Origin: Amyelois transitella | Lineage: Eukaryota; Arthropoda; Insecta; Lepidoptera; Pyralidae | Direction: 5' to 3' | DNA length: 64,000 nt | NCBI RefSeq assembly: GCF_032362555.1 | Contig: NC_083509.1 | Coordinates: forward strand, 9,571,001-9,635,000 | In this document: positions 9,915 through 22,430 of the stretch, one piece after another | Numbering within the stretch: the first letter of the stretch is position 1 | How the letters are laid out: each line of letters opens with the position of its first letter | Position numbers and translations under genes: made by a program | Notes under the pieces: generated by a model | Database searches by the model: none | The model's input: the letters and a program-made list of their open reading frames with translations, nothing else | Told to the model about the DNA's origin: nothing

Positions 9915-12689
9915 AATAAAGGAATAGCAAACATTTTTCGGTTTTATGACGATCTTTATCACTTAAACATGATTTTATCAAATCAAAATTCAATATACAT
10001 AAAATCACGTCTACAAGAACATCACTTGTGAGGTAGACAGAACCAACAGTCTGGCAAAGACTAAAAATCCACGTTCAGCTGAGATTAAACAGTTCAGCAT
10101 CATTGTACAATACCAAAAAAAATTACCAAAAAGTCTTTATTAAATATTAGATCCAATCATATAAATAAACAAGACCGGGAACTATTTACCCATGCAGTAA
10201 AAATAAAGTTTATTTATAACCCCATTTCAAATTGTTATTTCATTCTACTATTATCAAACGAATAATCAAGTTTATACGTTTGCTCTCACAAATGTCTATT
10301 GCTTAAGGTTGAAACATACGCAGTTGCTAAACATACCTTTTCTGTTCCAGATCTTAACACTTCCCAGCAAGAATTCATTGCAGGTCAGTATTGAAACTTT
10401 TTGAGTTCTCCCGAACCCGCGGCACAACACGAACGATTCCTTTGATCCATTCAGAGATGCTTTCAAAAAAGTTAGATACTGCGTGTATGGCTTTGAACAC
10501 GGGAATTCGCTCAAAAGGTCGCGCTTTTAATGAGATGAATGAGTTTCAGCCGGATAAGCCTTTTAGGTGGCTTCTGTGTGAAACATGCTTTTTGTAGTAC
10601 TTTTGCCGTTTGGAAACTATTTATATTGACTTAAGAAAAAAATTAAACGGTTTTAAATCTCTAAACGAGATCAGATGGGTGGCTAAATATGTTCAAAAGA
10701 ATTGAGATACACATTTTATTTATTAATTATTTATTTATAACTTTAATGCACAAAATAAAATGTATAAAAGGCGTACTTAATGCCGTTTGGCATTCTCTAT
10801 CAGTCTACCAGCTGACCGAACAGAAAATTACTGACCCTTATTTCTAGAAAACAGATGCAATACATAAAAACATTACTCACAAAACTTCTACATAAAATAC
10901 AAAAATATTTAAATTAAGCCTGAAAATCCGAAGAAAAATTTCCTATTAGCCAATAACGAAACCAATTAGCATGTCTTCAAGGCAATCTTTGTTGAGAGCA
11001 ATCATTGCGATTGTCATCAATCTTCTTCAGCCGCCTCCTGATGAATTCCCGGTTATAAGAGCCTCTTGTTCGCATTTTTTTTCCATCGAAATGAATCTTT
11101 TGCCGCTGATTAAAACTTTTCTTTCAACCGAATTGGCTTCGGTGATTTTCGCGAAGTTTCGATCGTTGTTTCAGAGTGATTGATGCCTTTAATCGCGGCC
11201 TGTAATTAACTATTCTTTTAGTTTTAAGAATTAGTTATGATTGATGCCTTCATAAAATGAATCGACATTCATATTACAATCGAATGATTTTTCAAATTAC
11301 AAATTGAAACAACTTTTTTATATTTCCCTCTTTGATAGGTATGTAAGTGGAATAAAATTATGGCGCATTTGTATGCGGATCCCACAGAAAATGACAAAGT
11401 AACTCCAATATGCTCATACCAAGTGTTTCTTTATTATCTAACTAAAATGTCCAATTCGTTACAATTTGTTAAATATTTAAATGTCAACTATGCTGAATAG
11501 AATTTGCATTAAAATTATTATACAAAAACTCTCAAAATTGTGCAAATTACTATCTCATTTCGGGGCTAAGAGGGCAATTTCATTTTCAATTCCCTTTGTG
11601 ATATCGGCCCTTTAGTTTTCTATTATTTTATCATTCCGAAAATTCCAACTCATTAGGTGTTTTCATTTGGAAAATGAGAAAAAGCGAATACGTAATGGGA
11701 GAAAATTATGCGTAAAATTTTTGCCCGGCCAATTTTTGATCTTTGTTTTCAAAGAAAGTTTTGAGATCTCTTGAATTTGGGGTTCTGAAATGTAAATTAT
11801 TTTTATACTTCTTTGCTCTTATGTAAAAAAAAGTGAAATAAGCGCACAGTACACCTATATGATTGTAACAGGTTTTTTAGAAGCTCCGTGTCAGTCTTTA
11901 TATTAATTAAAAACGTAATTCCATTATGTTCAAGATCACTTTGTGCGAGTGAACAGCAAAGCCACAGTTTCTTATCGAAGTTGTGCTAGGCTTTACCCAC
12001 AAATTAAATATATCACAGATGATTATTAATTGATTTATCTGTCTCTCTTTCTTTATCTCTATTCTCATCTGCTCTCTTGTGAAGTCAATATATCAGTGAT
12101 ACCTTGTATCCAATTGTGAAAATAAATCTATTCTATTATATCCGTATCGAAAAGTGTATCGGGGACAGAAGAAGTTGGAGCAATAACATAACCCTGGAAG
12201 CACTAAAATATTAATAGTAGTAACGTTAAAACTTCTTAATTAAAACAAATAATTATATAGTTTTAGCTCCAGCCTCCCAGCTACCCTTCTGTGCCCCCGT
12301 TTTGCGTCCGTATAGAAAAGTGTATCGGAGACAGTAGAAGTTGGGGCCGTAACATTTGCCTCGGAGTGCACTTTAACTTTGTTACGAGCCTCCCAGGTCA
12401 ACGGAGCTGTTCGTTTAGAGACCAATAATGACGAGAGCTGGCAAACCTTTCATCATCATTTTTAATTTAGCTTTAAATTTTAATAACAGCGGAAAATTAA
12501 AAGAAATTAATACTCTCTCATAACTATAGAATTCGAAGTTCAGTTTTTTTAGTCATTATTTAAGAACATTAGGCAGGCATATAATGTTTCTTTTTGTTCG
12601 GTATGTATAATAGGGGTGTAATGAAATGTTGACTTGCATAAATACGTCATAAAGTGGTCAGGTCTATCTGCCCCCGACTGTACATATAA
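9915..12689. other. Intergenic; no supported gene
   Basis: AT-rich sequence with only short, motif-free open frames. At about 10000-10085 there is a diverged reverse fragment of repeat family A. A locally repeated block lies at 12140-12375. I see nothing else that I can name. Confidence 0.55.
12140..12375. repeat. Local direct repeat pair
   Basis: The sequence beginning CCGTAT(C/A)GAAAAGTGTATCGG and continuing through GACAG(A/T)AGAAGTTGG occurs at about 12141 and again at about 12307. It covers roughly 65 bases each time, with moderate divergence. The origin is unknown. Confidence 0.6.
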
Positions 12690-13219
12690 CTTTTTATCTG
12701 TTTGCATACGTGCAAGCTGTGATAATCTCCTTCCTTACGAGACCTCGACGAGAGCGGACGTGTTTAGTGTTGTATTTGCAAAAGTTTAAAGGTGTACGCG
12801 CTTATCTATATCGTAACGATACGAGCAGTCAGGTCATATTCCTATCAACAATAACAGTGCAATTACGACCCATACAAATAACACTGCTCCCCGGTGCGGT
12901 GCGCGAGTGCGGCTACGGTAACCTACGAGCGCGGTTGCCCCTCCATTCCTTCGCAAGATAAAGACATCAAGGTTGGGATTTGTTTATCTCGCTCGCACCT
13001 GCGTGAAGGACGCTGGCCCGCCGCCGCTTGGTAAGGTGACTGGTGATAAAGGCTACGAGGCTACGACGCTTACCCGCCTACGTCTACGGCCAACCAGTGC
13101 AGTGCTACGACGATCTACGTGGATTTCTATTCATAACTTCCTTACGAGTGTTTGAAGAATTCGGTCACAAAAATATCAAGTACAAATAAATAGGTTACCC
13201 AATCGCAAAGCTACCTAAA

Positions 13220-14116
13220 ATGGCTACGCAAAGATCCCCACCGCCCATAAACAGAGTACAAAGCAATGAGCCACGCAACTTAGCACTCCCACAAATTGGT
13301 GACTCCTTAAGTCGAGCGCATTCGGATCCTAGTCTTAATGTTACACAGCGCGGCAATAACAAGCGCGTGCGCCGGGACAGTAATGATAAACCTATCGAGT
13401 CGACTGAGGATAGTACCTCGCTCAAAGCTTTGATTGCGGCTCAAAACACGAAGCTGGAAACTATTATTAACTCAATTAAAGATTTGCAAGGCCAAATGGG
13501 TGTCGTACAAAACTCAGTGGAGTTCATGTCGAGCAAATACGACGAGTTGCTGGGTCGTTGCGACGTCCTAGAGGAAGAGCGTAGGGCGGATAAGGCCTAT
13601 ATTAAACAACTTGAAGGAAGAATTGAGAACCTTGATAGAACTGGTAAAATGACGTGTATAGAAATAAAATATATACCAGCCAGAAATAGAGAAACAAGGT
13701 CTGATTTGTGTGACTTGGTACAGTCAATCTGCAACGCCATTTGTGTTCCTTTGAATAAAGAGGATATAAAGAATATTTATAGACAGGGTACAAATAAACA
13801 AATTGTTGCCGAGTTTATAACAGTGACCAAAAGACAGGATATTTTGGCCGCGGTAAAGAAGTTTAACCGAACTGATACTGACAAGAAACTGAATACGTCA
13901 CACATCAGCATGGAAGGTCCACCACAGCCAATTTATATAGCAGAATTATTAACGTTTAAAAACAAGAAGCTGTACGCGATGGCAAGGGACTCAGCCAGAA
14001 TGCATAAATATAAGTTCTGCTGGATTGCACAGGGTTCAGTCTTTATGCGCAAAATGGAGGGATCTCCGGCGATCCGCATTAACGAAGAGAGTGATTTTGG
14101 CCTCATACAAAAGTGA
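13220..14116 (+). CDS. LINE ORF1 protein (coiled coil plus RRM-like)
   Basis: 298 residues starting at an ATG with a CTAAA upstream context. The first 65 residues are Pro/Ser-rich and basic (NNKRVRRD). A coiled coil follows at roughly residues 68-140 (SLKALIAAQNTKLETIINSI and on to LEEERRADKAYIKQLEGRIE). Then comes a globular part containing IEIKYIPARN, which fits the RRM and C-terminal domains of L1-type ORF1 proteins. Such proteins trimerise and coat the element RNA. No CCHC zinc knuckle is visible. The frame is intact. Confidence 0.8.
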   Translation: MATQRSPPPINRVQSNEPRNLALPQIGDSLSRAHSDPSLNVTQRGNNKRVRRDSNDKPIESTEDSTSLKALIAAQNTKLETIINSIKDLQGQMGVVQNSVEFMSSKYDELLGRCDVLEEERRADKAYIKQLEGRIENLDRTGKMTCIEIKYIPARNRETRSDLCDLVQSICNAICVPLNKEDIKNIYRQGTNKQIVAEFITVTKRQDILAAVKKFNRTDTDKKLNTSHISMEGPPQPIYIAELLTFKNKKLYAMARDSARMHKYKFCWIAQGSVFMRKMEGSPAIRINEESDFGLIQK

Positions 14117-14220
14117 CTAGACAACCTAGCAACAAGCAGCATTACATATGGTTCCCTATATTTGAGCTACTTTTATAAGTTTTTATTATTATTTCTGTTT
14201 TTAGAGTACATGTTTAGTAA

Positions 14221-17200
14221 CAATGGCAAGCTATCGACTTCGTACACACTAACACACCCACGCATCAAGACACATCCAAACAAAATCAACAAACAACACT
14301 ACCCTTCTTTAAGTGCAACGCATTTCACATTCATATATATAAAATTATTCCAAACATTAATTACAAACCTACTACAACTTCAGTCTTACGAAACTTTATA
14401 CTTTTACAAACAAAATTCGCAAACCCTAATGAAGAAATTATAACGGACATAGACGAAAATAACATCATTCCATGTGCAGAGGTTGGGTCTCCGTCTGAAA
14501 CCCCGTCAATTTTAACATTTAATTATAACAATCAAAATACTCTTTCAATTATTTCTGTCAACATTAGAAGTTTCAACAAAAATTGGGACAGATTTTTAAC
14601 ATTTATAACTGACATAAAAATTTCTATTGATGTCATAGTGTTGACGGAGTGTTGGACGGATTCTGGATTTGTACCTGATTTGCTAAGCATATGTTATTAC
14701 ACAAAAAAAAGCTTAAATCAAAACGACGGAGTGGTTGTATATATCAAATCTAATATTCCGTGCACTTGCTCAGAACCAGTTGTTAGCGAAGGCAGTTGTC
14801 TTTTACTGAAAATTTCTAATGATTATTCACTCATTTGTTCATATAGATCACCCTCTTTTAAAAATCCAACTAAATATATAAACTCTATAGACGAAATCCT
14901 AAAATGCATAAAATCAAAAAATATAATCGTCACAGGTGATATAAATATAAACGTTCTTCCAGGGTATGATAACATATTCACAAATCTTTACTTAGAAATG
15001 ATGAATTCACATGGACTTTTAACAGGTGTCTATAAACCAACCAGAAAAGAAAGATGTATTGATCATTTCATGGTCAAAACTAATTTAAAAGCCCAGACAC
15101 TCATATATAACGATTTTACTGACCATAGACCTATACTTCTGGTGTTAGAAAAGGTAGACATAGATAAAAACGAAACTTCGTCTTACAATCTCAAACTTGA
15201 CTACGAAAAAATAGGCAAAACACTGCAGATATATAATTGGTCTCCTTTATACTCGAATGATAGTCCTAATACTGCAGCTAATATACTAGTATCAACACTA
15301 CAAAAAATCATCAATGACAACACAACCATTGTGGAAATTCCAAAAAAAGTCAGACCTATCAAACCCTGGATCACAATAGGATTAGTTAAATGTATGCGCA
15401 AACGCGATCAATTATATAAAACATACATTAAATCTCAAAACAATGATTCGCTTAAATTTGAATTTATTAATTATCGGAATATTTGTAACAAAATTATAAA
15501 AAATGCCAAAAAAACATACTTCCAAGCACTAATCCATGAAAACAAAGGCAACACAAAAAGGACATGGAAGGTTGTTAGGGAAATTTGTGGCTTATCGAAA
15601 AGTAAAACGACATGCGAGGAGCTACTGTCAATAAAAACTAATCCCAAAGACTCACTGACGGAAGTTAACTCATACTTTACATCCATAGGTAAAACTTTAG
15701 CAGACCAAACTCTTTCTAAACTTGGGACAACGCAGGATGTTCTAGCGAGTAAGATAAATTCAGACTGCAGCCCATCTAAATCGATGGCATTTATCCCAAC
15801 GGAACCAACTGAAGTGCGTGACGTTATAATGAAGCTAAAATCTGAGTCTGCTCCAGGTATAGATAAAATTTCCGCCAAATTTTTAAAAACTTTTATAAAC
15901 CTTTTAGTTGAACCAATAGTATTCATTTGTAATCTCAGTCTTTCCACTGGCATATTTCCAAAACAATTTAAAACCGGAATTATTTGTCCCATATACAAAA
16001 GTGGAAGTAAAGATCAACCTACAAATTACAGACCCATAGCACTATTATCAACACTTGCTAAAATACTAGAAAAAATTGTCAACAAAAGACTGGTGAGCTA
16101 TTTGAATGCATCTAAATTGTTATCACCCAATCAGTATGGTTTTCGGAAGAATAGGTCCACCGAGGATGCGTTACTGGAACTTACTGGTTCCATCAGCTCT
16201 TACCTGGATAGAGGTGAGCGATGCATCGGTTTCTTTCTGGACTTGCAAAAAGCATTTGATACGGTCTCTATCCCAATTCTGTTGAAAAGACTGTATGATG
16301 CAGGTGTCAGAGGTGTCGTCCATGACTGGTTCAGGGATTACCTTACTGGCAGACAGCAATGTGTGAGAGTAAAAAGCCATAAAAGTACAGAAGAATACTG
16401 TTCATATGGTGTGCCACAAGGTAGTACGCTTGGACCTAGTCTGTTCTTGTTGTATATTGACACGTTATGTAGCCTGGATATCCCTGGAGCAGAATTGCTC
16501 ATGTTTGCCGACGATACCGCGGTTATATTCCACGACAAAACTTGGGCTGGGGTGGAGGCTCTATCGGAAGCTGGACTTGCTAAAATTACATCCTGGTTGG
16601 AAAACAATCTACTAACGCTGAATACGGGCAAATCTAACTACATATGCTTTTTTAAAACTTCGGCATCATGTCCAACATCTGACTTCAAAATCAAAATACA
16701 CACGTTTCCCTGTAATAGAGATTTCATAAAAAATAATAATTTCAACTTGTGCAATTGCTCATACTTAAAGCGGGTTCCAACAGTCAAATACTTAGGAGTA
16801 GTGGTTGACGAAAAACTATGCTGGGCTCCACACATCGCAGTTATTTCGGCTCGAGCAAGGAAACTAATTTACATATTTAAAAGACTAAAAATTGCTGGTG
16901 ACCCTAAACTCCTAATGACAGTTTATAAAGCTCTCTGCCAGTGTATCCTCACCTACTGCATTACATCTTGGGGTGGCGCTGCCAAGACTTCCATCTTGGG
17001 GGTAGAGAGGGCCCAAAGAGCAATTATTAAGGTTATTCTGGGATTACCATTTCGCTATCCTACAACTTCATTATATGAACGAGCCGAAGTGTTGTCCGTA
17101 CGGAAACTCTTCATTTTCACAAGTCTCATTAGGTTCCACAAACAAGTTGTGCCCAAACTCTCACTAGCTAACAGACGTATCCAGCGCTGCCTTGTCCCAA

Positions 17201-17385
17201 GAGTGGAGACAGTATTTGCTCGTAGATTCTACAATTATATTGCACCAAAACTGTATAATAAACTGCTAATAATAGACAGAAACATTACAAATATAAGTTA
17301 CAACGCCTTTAAAAAATTCCTCTATAATTGGCTAAAAAATATGACATTTGATGAGACTGAAGAATTATTTATTGTAGTGATTTGA
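14221..17385 (+). CDS. LINE ORF2: AP endonuclease and reverse transcriptase
   Basis: Open from 14221 to the TGA at 17383-17385. The AP-type endonuclease is at the N-terminal side, with SVNIRS, LTECW, TGDININ and DHRPI. The reverse transcriptase follows, with FLDLQKAFDT, YGVPQGSTLGP and the catalytic FADDT. A C-terminal region (YKALCQCILTYCITSWGG) is typical of Jockey/CR1 relatives. The endonuclease begins well upstream of any in-frame ATG: from 14221 to about 14998 I find none. The first Met therefore lies inside the endonuclease, and translation must use a non-AUG start, coupling to ORF1 or another route. The frame has no premature stop, so this copy is recent or only slightly damaged. Confidence 0.87.
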   Translation, partial: QWQAIDFVHTNTPTHQDTSKQNQQTTLPFFKCNAFHIHIYKIIPNINYKPTTTSVLRNFILLQTKFANPNEEIITDIDENNIIPCAEVGSPSETPSILTFNYNNQNTLSIISVNIRSFNKNWDRFLTFITDIKISIDVIVLTECWTDSGFVPDLLSICYYTKKSLNQNDGVVVYIKSNIPCTCSEPVVSEGSCLLLKISNDYSLICSYRSPSFKNPTKYINSIDEILKCIKSKNIIVTGDININVLPGYDNIFTNLYLEMMNSHGLLTGVYKPTRKERCIDHFMVKTNLKAQTLIYNDFTDHRPILLVLEKVDIDKNETSSYNLKLDYEKIGKTLQIYNWSPLYSNDSPNTAANILVSTLQKIINDNTTIVEIPKKVRPIKPWITIGLVKCMRKRDQLYKTYIKSQNNDSLKFEFINYRNICNKIIKNAKKTYFQALIHENKGNTKRTWKVVREICGLSKSKTTCEELLSIKTNPKDSLTEVNSYFTSIGKTLADQTLSKLGTTQDVLASKINSDCSPSKSMAFIPTEPTEVRDVIMKLKSESAPGIDKISAKFLKTFINLLVEPIVFICNLSLSTGIFPKQFKTGIICPIYKSGSKDQPTNYRPIALLSTLAKILEKIVNKRLVSYLNASKLLSPNQYGFRKNRSTEDALLELTGSISSYLDRGERCIGFFLDLQKAFDTVSIPILLKRLYDAGVRGVVHDWFRDYLTGRQQCVRVKSHKSTEEYCSYGVPQGSTLGPSLFLLYIDTLCSLDIPGAELLMFADDTAVIFHDKTWAGVEALSEAGLAKITSWLENNLLTLNTGKSNYICFFKTSASCPTSDFKIKIHTFPCNRDFIKNNNFNLCNCSYLKRVPTVKYLGVVVDEKLCWAPHIAVISARARKLIYIFKRLKIAGDPKLLMTVYKALCQCILTYCITSWGGAAKTSILGVERAQRAIIKVILGLPFRYPTTSLYERAEVLSVRKLFIFTSLIRFHKQVVPKLSLANRRIQRCLVPRVETVFARRFYNYIAPKLYNKLLIIDRNITNISYNAFKKFLYNWLKNMTFDETEELFIVVI

Positions 17386-17720
17386 TAGATATAATATAAT
17401 TATAGTAAAACCGGCGCCATACTCACTCACACGCACACGCACAGGCACATGAACACGAACATGCACACGTACACACACTCATACACACACACGCTAACAC
17501 ACAACATGCACATTCTTTTTCACTATTGCTGATTCAGTGTTGTATTAGTTTAGATTTATCTTAAAAATTTCACTATATTTTGTTTTTTTTTTTCTCCTTT
17601 CGTTTACGGTATGAAGATAATGTAACTGACAATCGGAGGAAGCCTGACTCCCATACCACAGGGAAACCTTCAATGGGGACCAGCACAACAAACTTATGTA
17701 AACTCATACTGAATAAACGA

Positions 17721-17752
17721 TATTTGTATTTGTATTTGTATTTGTATTTGTA
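17721..17752 (+). repeat. LINE 3' microsatellite tail (ATTTGT)n
   Basis: Five near-perfect hexamers at the very end of the LINE, preceded by GAATAAACGAT. The position and short array fit the 3' end of a microsatellite-ended LINE rather than an independent microsatellite. Confidence 0.8.
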
Positions 17753-17884
17753 TAACGAAGGTTGGTATAGGTCAGATTTGCGTAATGCCGCACTTTTAAA
17801 TATTTTTAAATATTTATTTGCATATTTATTACATTTGTCGCCAAAAAGATGACAAAAATAAAATAGCATATGTACGGTAAAACC

Positions 17885-18490
17885 CCCAATCATCGACACT
17901 TTAACGCACTAACTCTAGTATTTTTACAATATTTGTTTTATTTTTTATTATTTTATCATATTTTGAAGTTTTGAGTAAAATTTTAGGGTATTTTGCATGA
18001 TATATTAAAGTAGAAATGAATGTGATATAAAAATTTACAAGATATACCAATATAGATTTATGGTATTTTTGGCCTAATATTCGACTGCAGAAATCCATTT
18101 ACCGACAACCGGTTTTTGACATGTTCCAATAATCGAAATCTAGTAATCGACATGTTCTATTTATGGACACCCAATATTTAACGGTCCATTAATCGTGCAC
18201 CCAGCCTAAAATTTTCGAATGGTAGCTTTAAACCGAAAAAAGTTATGAGCAATAAACCTTACTCACCTCCTTAGTGATTTCACTAATAAAACTGGCTTTC
18301 CGTTAAAAACTTCTGCCGGTCGATATTTAAAGCTCCACCATTTTTTATCAAAATAACCGAATGTAGAAAGTGACACTTGCAATGAGAGCTGGATGAACCT
18401 TGTGTATAACCTATGCTTCGTTTACGTTCAAATACACAACATTAGTATATCCTTTTTTTATTTTACTTTTTATGTGTCGATCATTGGTGG
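17885..18490. mobile_element. Possible small terminal-inverted-repeat element
   Basis: CCCAATCATCGACAC near 17887 is matched, in reverse complement and with one mismatch, by GTGTCGATCATTGG near 18475. Between them the tract is unusually rich in AATCGA/CGACA motifs (about 18100-18200). There is no clear target-site duplication, so this is a tentative call. Confidence 0.3.
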
Positions 18491-20649
18491 TCTGTCGGAC
18501 ATTGGGTACTTTACGTTATAGACTATCTTTATGAAACTTGCCTAGTAAGATCATTATAACACCTGTCACGTAAGAGTTGAACTCCCATGGGATACCGAAA
18601 AAAGTAGGCACTAAGGCGAAAGGGAATAAACACATTAATAGCAAACTTCCACGCTAGCCTGATAGCAAAGCAATAAAAAAGTGAATGCCAGCTACTTCTC
18701 TTCCCGCGTAGATCGTATTACATATGTAAACAAAAGAAGAAAAGTTTAATAAACTTGTCATCTTTGAACTTGTCTTAACATCTTTAGTCGATGAGCTAGC
18801 AAACTGCCTCATTGAGCCATGCATCCAGCTTATCATGGCCAATCAGTTTTCATGACTATTGGCTCCGTCTACTGTTAGGGATGGAGACGCGATGTGTATA
18901 TATTGTGTAATTTATAATGAAATTCAGCTTCATTTTTCTAAGCAACTCTAAATCGATTCACAGACAAAAAAAGGTATTAGACATGAATTGGAATAGTGGT
19001 CAGATCGCCGTTAGCACTTATAACTGAGCCATTAATGGGGACAAAAGTGCCACTTTGACCGTTTATAGCACTCTCAAAGTTGCAAATTGTGCTCGGCTAA
19101 GTAAAGACCCATTTACGTGTGTCGCGTCAAAGCTTTTAACCTCTTGAAAAGTTTCAGTCATTATACGTAATGAAAATTTGTACTTTTAATTACTTTCAAG
19201 GCTTACGTATTCATCTATCTCTGTTTGTACCTCCGTACTAACATCATAAGTTACCTACATAATTTACTCTTTTAACCTTACGGCATAGATAGGTATATTA
19301 TAAGAGACGAAGGTCACATGTAGCCGGTTGACTTAACGTTGGAATTTAGATTCAGATACAGTTATAGATTGAAAGAAGCAGGAAGAGGAGCACTTTACTA
19401 GTAGTAAATACTTAAAATATACAAATCACCTGTCACCAATCCAGAAATTTTAAACAACCCTTAAAAAATTAATTGGAACAGCCTTCGTTTGTGAATTATT
19501 CATAAATTCCAAGATCAGCATTCTAACTGATGTTGTCAAAAACAAAATGGAAATTAATATCGCTACCCCATCAGGTGTTCCGTACTTTTCAATTCAATAT
19601 TCAGATGTTACGGAATGACACATTTTATTTAAGGACCGGTCTGGGAAAAGTAGGTGGAAACAACCTTTCCAACTTTCCAAATAGAAAACTTTTGTTTTTA
19701 GGAGTTTCTCTTTTGCTTTTAAGATTTCATATAAGTACTAGCGTCAGAAAGTCCTTCGCTTTTATTTTTAAACGAGCCTTTATCCGCAGCTTTTCTCGCG
19801 CGAAATTAGCGCCACCTACAAAGGTTCCCACAGGAACTTTAGTTTTTACCGGGACGAAAGGTACCCTATGTCCTTCCCTCAGACTCTTAATATTATATAT
19901 ATGCGAAAATTCAAAAAGATAAAAAAAGTAAAACAGTATTTATTTCGTCTCCATATTAGGTAATTAAACACAGAAAAATTACAAAAAATGTAGAAAGTAT
20001 TGGTGGAGACTGGCGTCTGTTAAAGACTCAAGCCTGTGTAACAATACGCCAAATAGGTAACAAACAAACTTACTTTCTCGTTTCTCGTTAAAAACATAGA
20101 ATTAGGATAGTGTATATGTATTTCTATGAAATGTGACATTAGTTCAAAAGATCGTGATATCAGGTTGTTTTGCATTACGCACCTTCTGAAAATGGAAGAA
20201 ATCACAAGTTCAGTGAAAGAAAAGAATTTAATACATACACATACATTAATCACGACTATATCCCTTGCGTAGAAATTTACTTGCAAATAAGTTCAAAACA
20301 GCACATAAGCCATAAGATAAAGTCTTATATTATTCAGATTACTATGGGAAAAGCATATTTATGGGAATAAATATTACTGCTTTGTGATCTACTTCCTTAT
20401 CTCTAGTATGAAAGTGTCTGACTAAATAGGGCGTTGTATATCCAAATCTATTTTATCTCTCATCAAATTCTCTTAAACCCTTAGTCGATTTCGGAAGATA
20501 TAAATTGGGGAATGTCAATTTGCCATTAGGCTGGAGTGAAAGGCAAAAAAATCGCTAACAATTTAATCAAGTTTGATTCCACGGGAATATAAATTGATTC
20601 TTAAATCGCGGTGTCTTCTTTTTTAGATAGACATTCCGTCAGTCAAAGT

Positions 20650-20850
20650 CTTAAGTTAAAAACGTTGGTGGACGAATCGGCAAGATTCCCGGTTAAAAGG
20701 CGTGATGCGTATAGGCACAGGATCAATTCCCACCTTGCCCGTGTACCAATGACTATTTCGGGTATTGGTTTAACTACTACTAACTAACCGATGCTCTTAT
20801 GGTAAGAGAAAATCAGATGGAAGTCGCTTCGTGTAAAAACCTGACTCACC
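20650..20850 (+). repeat. Interspersed repeat, SINE-like
   Basis: The stretch includes GATCAATTCCCACC, which resembles a degraded polymerase III B box. It is followed by ACCGATGCTCTTATGGTAAGAG, a block that I associate with common moth repeats. Only one copy is in this window, so the call rests on general familiarity. Confidence 0.35.
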
Positions 20851-21912
20851 CAATCCAGAATCTTTGGTCAAAGGCATACCTCGAGCCTCCAGAGTGGTGA
20901 GGATGCATTAAGAAGACCGTCTTTAGACCTTAACCATACCCATAAGGATTTAATAATTTTGCTATTCTTTGCCCAGTCGCCAGCGCGATAGTTAATTAAT
21001 ATGGGCCTAAATTTACTGGAAGCTAGAGAAATACCCACATTAGGTACCCGCGGGAAAGGAAAATGACGGGATTTTTCGCTTAACGCGGGCAGAGTCGCGG
21101 GTGTAATCAATAAATGAAATTCACAAATATTCTCTACCTAGTTCTAGGTATGTCTTTTCCTTATAAACAAGTAAACTATATCCATCAGAGGCGCTTTGCG
21201 AAGTTCCTTTTGATTAATTTACTGCAGTCATTGGCGAGGCGACAAGCAAGCAAAACTAATGGTAGCCGTACCGATAAAACGTCGCCATCTGATCGCACGA
21301 GTACCTACTATTTTTGAAATGCTGACTCATCTAAAACCGCCATTGGATTTCGAGTGATTTATTATTCTCATTCGATTTCCGCTTCCTGCATAGTGCAATA
21401 AGTGCAAGTAAAATGTCTGCTAAATAGATAGATTTTAGCTTACTGGGAGGTAACGACTTAAATGGTAAAAAAAACTCTGTTATAATTACGACGTTAATAA
21501 ATCTGAATATTTCCAGTGTTGCCACAACATAAGTATTTATCTGCCGGTAATTTTTTTTTTCATTAATTACATTATTGCAAAATGGTACGTAACTGAGCCC
21601 CTTATCACATTGCACATTGAAGGCTAAAAAGGCGCGTCAAATGTTTAAAATGTGTATGCTAACGGCAACCCACAACACTGAATATTTCTGGTTGCTACCT
21701 ACTTGTATTTATAATGTGGATGGCGGGAATGGAAGAGGGCCATACGCACACGCACAGACAAAAAAAAATAACTAATGTACTGTCCGCTTGAAGTACCAAC
21801 GAAAGTACCTCTACACTCAAATAAAATGTCACGAATGCGAAAATTAAGGCACATAATATCACCAATCGCCTTATGAAATGTAGATTAAATTTGGAATCAC
21901 TTAATAGTGATG

Positions 21913-21970
21913 AGCTTTTCAGAGCACAAATTTAAACATAAGAATGTTTAAATTTGTGCTCTGAAAAGCT
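21913..21970. repeat. Perfect 27-bp inverted repeat (hairpin)
   Basis: AGCTTTTCAGAGCACAAATT continues to ...AACAT, is followed by the loop AAGA, and then by an exact 27-base reverse complement. There is no mismatch in 27 pairs. It could be a small fold-back element, a recently formed palindrome or a small-RNA precursor. No adjacent target duplication is evident. Confidence 0.92.
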
Positions 21971-22171
21971 TCCGGTTCCCAGAATTTAGCCAAAGGCAAA
22001 GGTTACTAACGTTTACACTCCGCACACATGCATGCAACAGAAGCCTGTAATTCGTAGACGGCGGCTAAGCAATCTGTCGCTGTCTACGACATGTGCTTAT
22101 CCCACTTGGAGATATTGCTTGCAGTTGGCTAAATGTATTATTAATGTTATTTTCTTTGTTAGAAATTAAGC

Positions 22172-22430
22172 TCGTGTGGTTCCTGGCACTTAAAAATAGC
22201 ACCACTCGATATCTTTCAGATGGATGTCCTAAAAAGCTACTAAGGAAAAGGCTTTTAAACTTGGGATTCTTCTTGGGGGCGATGGGCGAGCAACCTGGTC
22301 ACTATTTGAATTTGAATTCTATCACTAAGCCATATAGTTAGCTGAACGTATGGCTTCAGTATTTCAAGTATTTTCATGACTGTTGCCTCTGTCTACCCCG
22401 CAAGGTGTGTAGACGTGTTCATATGTATGT
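22172..22430 (+). repeat. Moth interspersed repeat, family A
   Basis: It starts with CGTGTGGTTCCTGGCACTT and ends in TGTGTAGACGTGTTCATATGTATG. It is nearly full length compared with the copy at 34647-34905. Confidence 0.7.

Larger units (their letters stand above)
12690..17755 (+). mobile_element. Non-LTR retrotransposon (LINE), CR1/Jockey-like, near full length
   Basis: About 5 kb with a GC-richer 5' leader (about 12690-13219), ORF1 (13220-14116), ORF2 with endonuclease and reverse transcriptase (14221-17385), and a 3' untranslated region. That region holds a CA-rich tract (about 17415-17510) and ends in a short (ATTTGT)n array at 17721-17752. Microsatellite rather than poly(A) ends are seen in CR1-type and some related clades. 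The exact 5' boundary is not certain and I could not identify a target-site duplication. Assignment below the CR1/Jockey group is not possible without a phylogeny. Confidence 0.85.

Noticed and set aside
19530-19922. 130-codon open frame on the plus strand
   Set aside because: The translated sequence is compositionally random. It has no domain, plausible start context or neighbouring exon, and chance is sufficient at this length.
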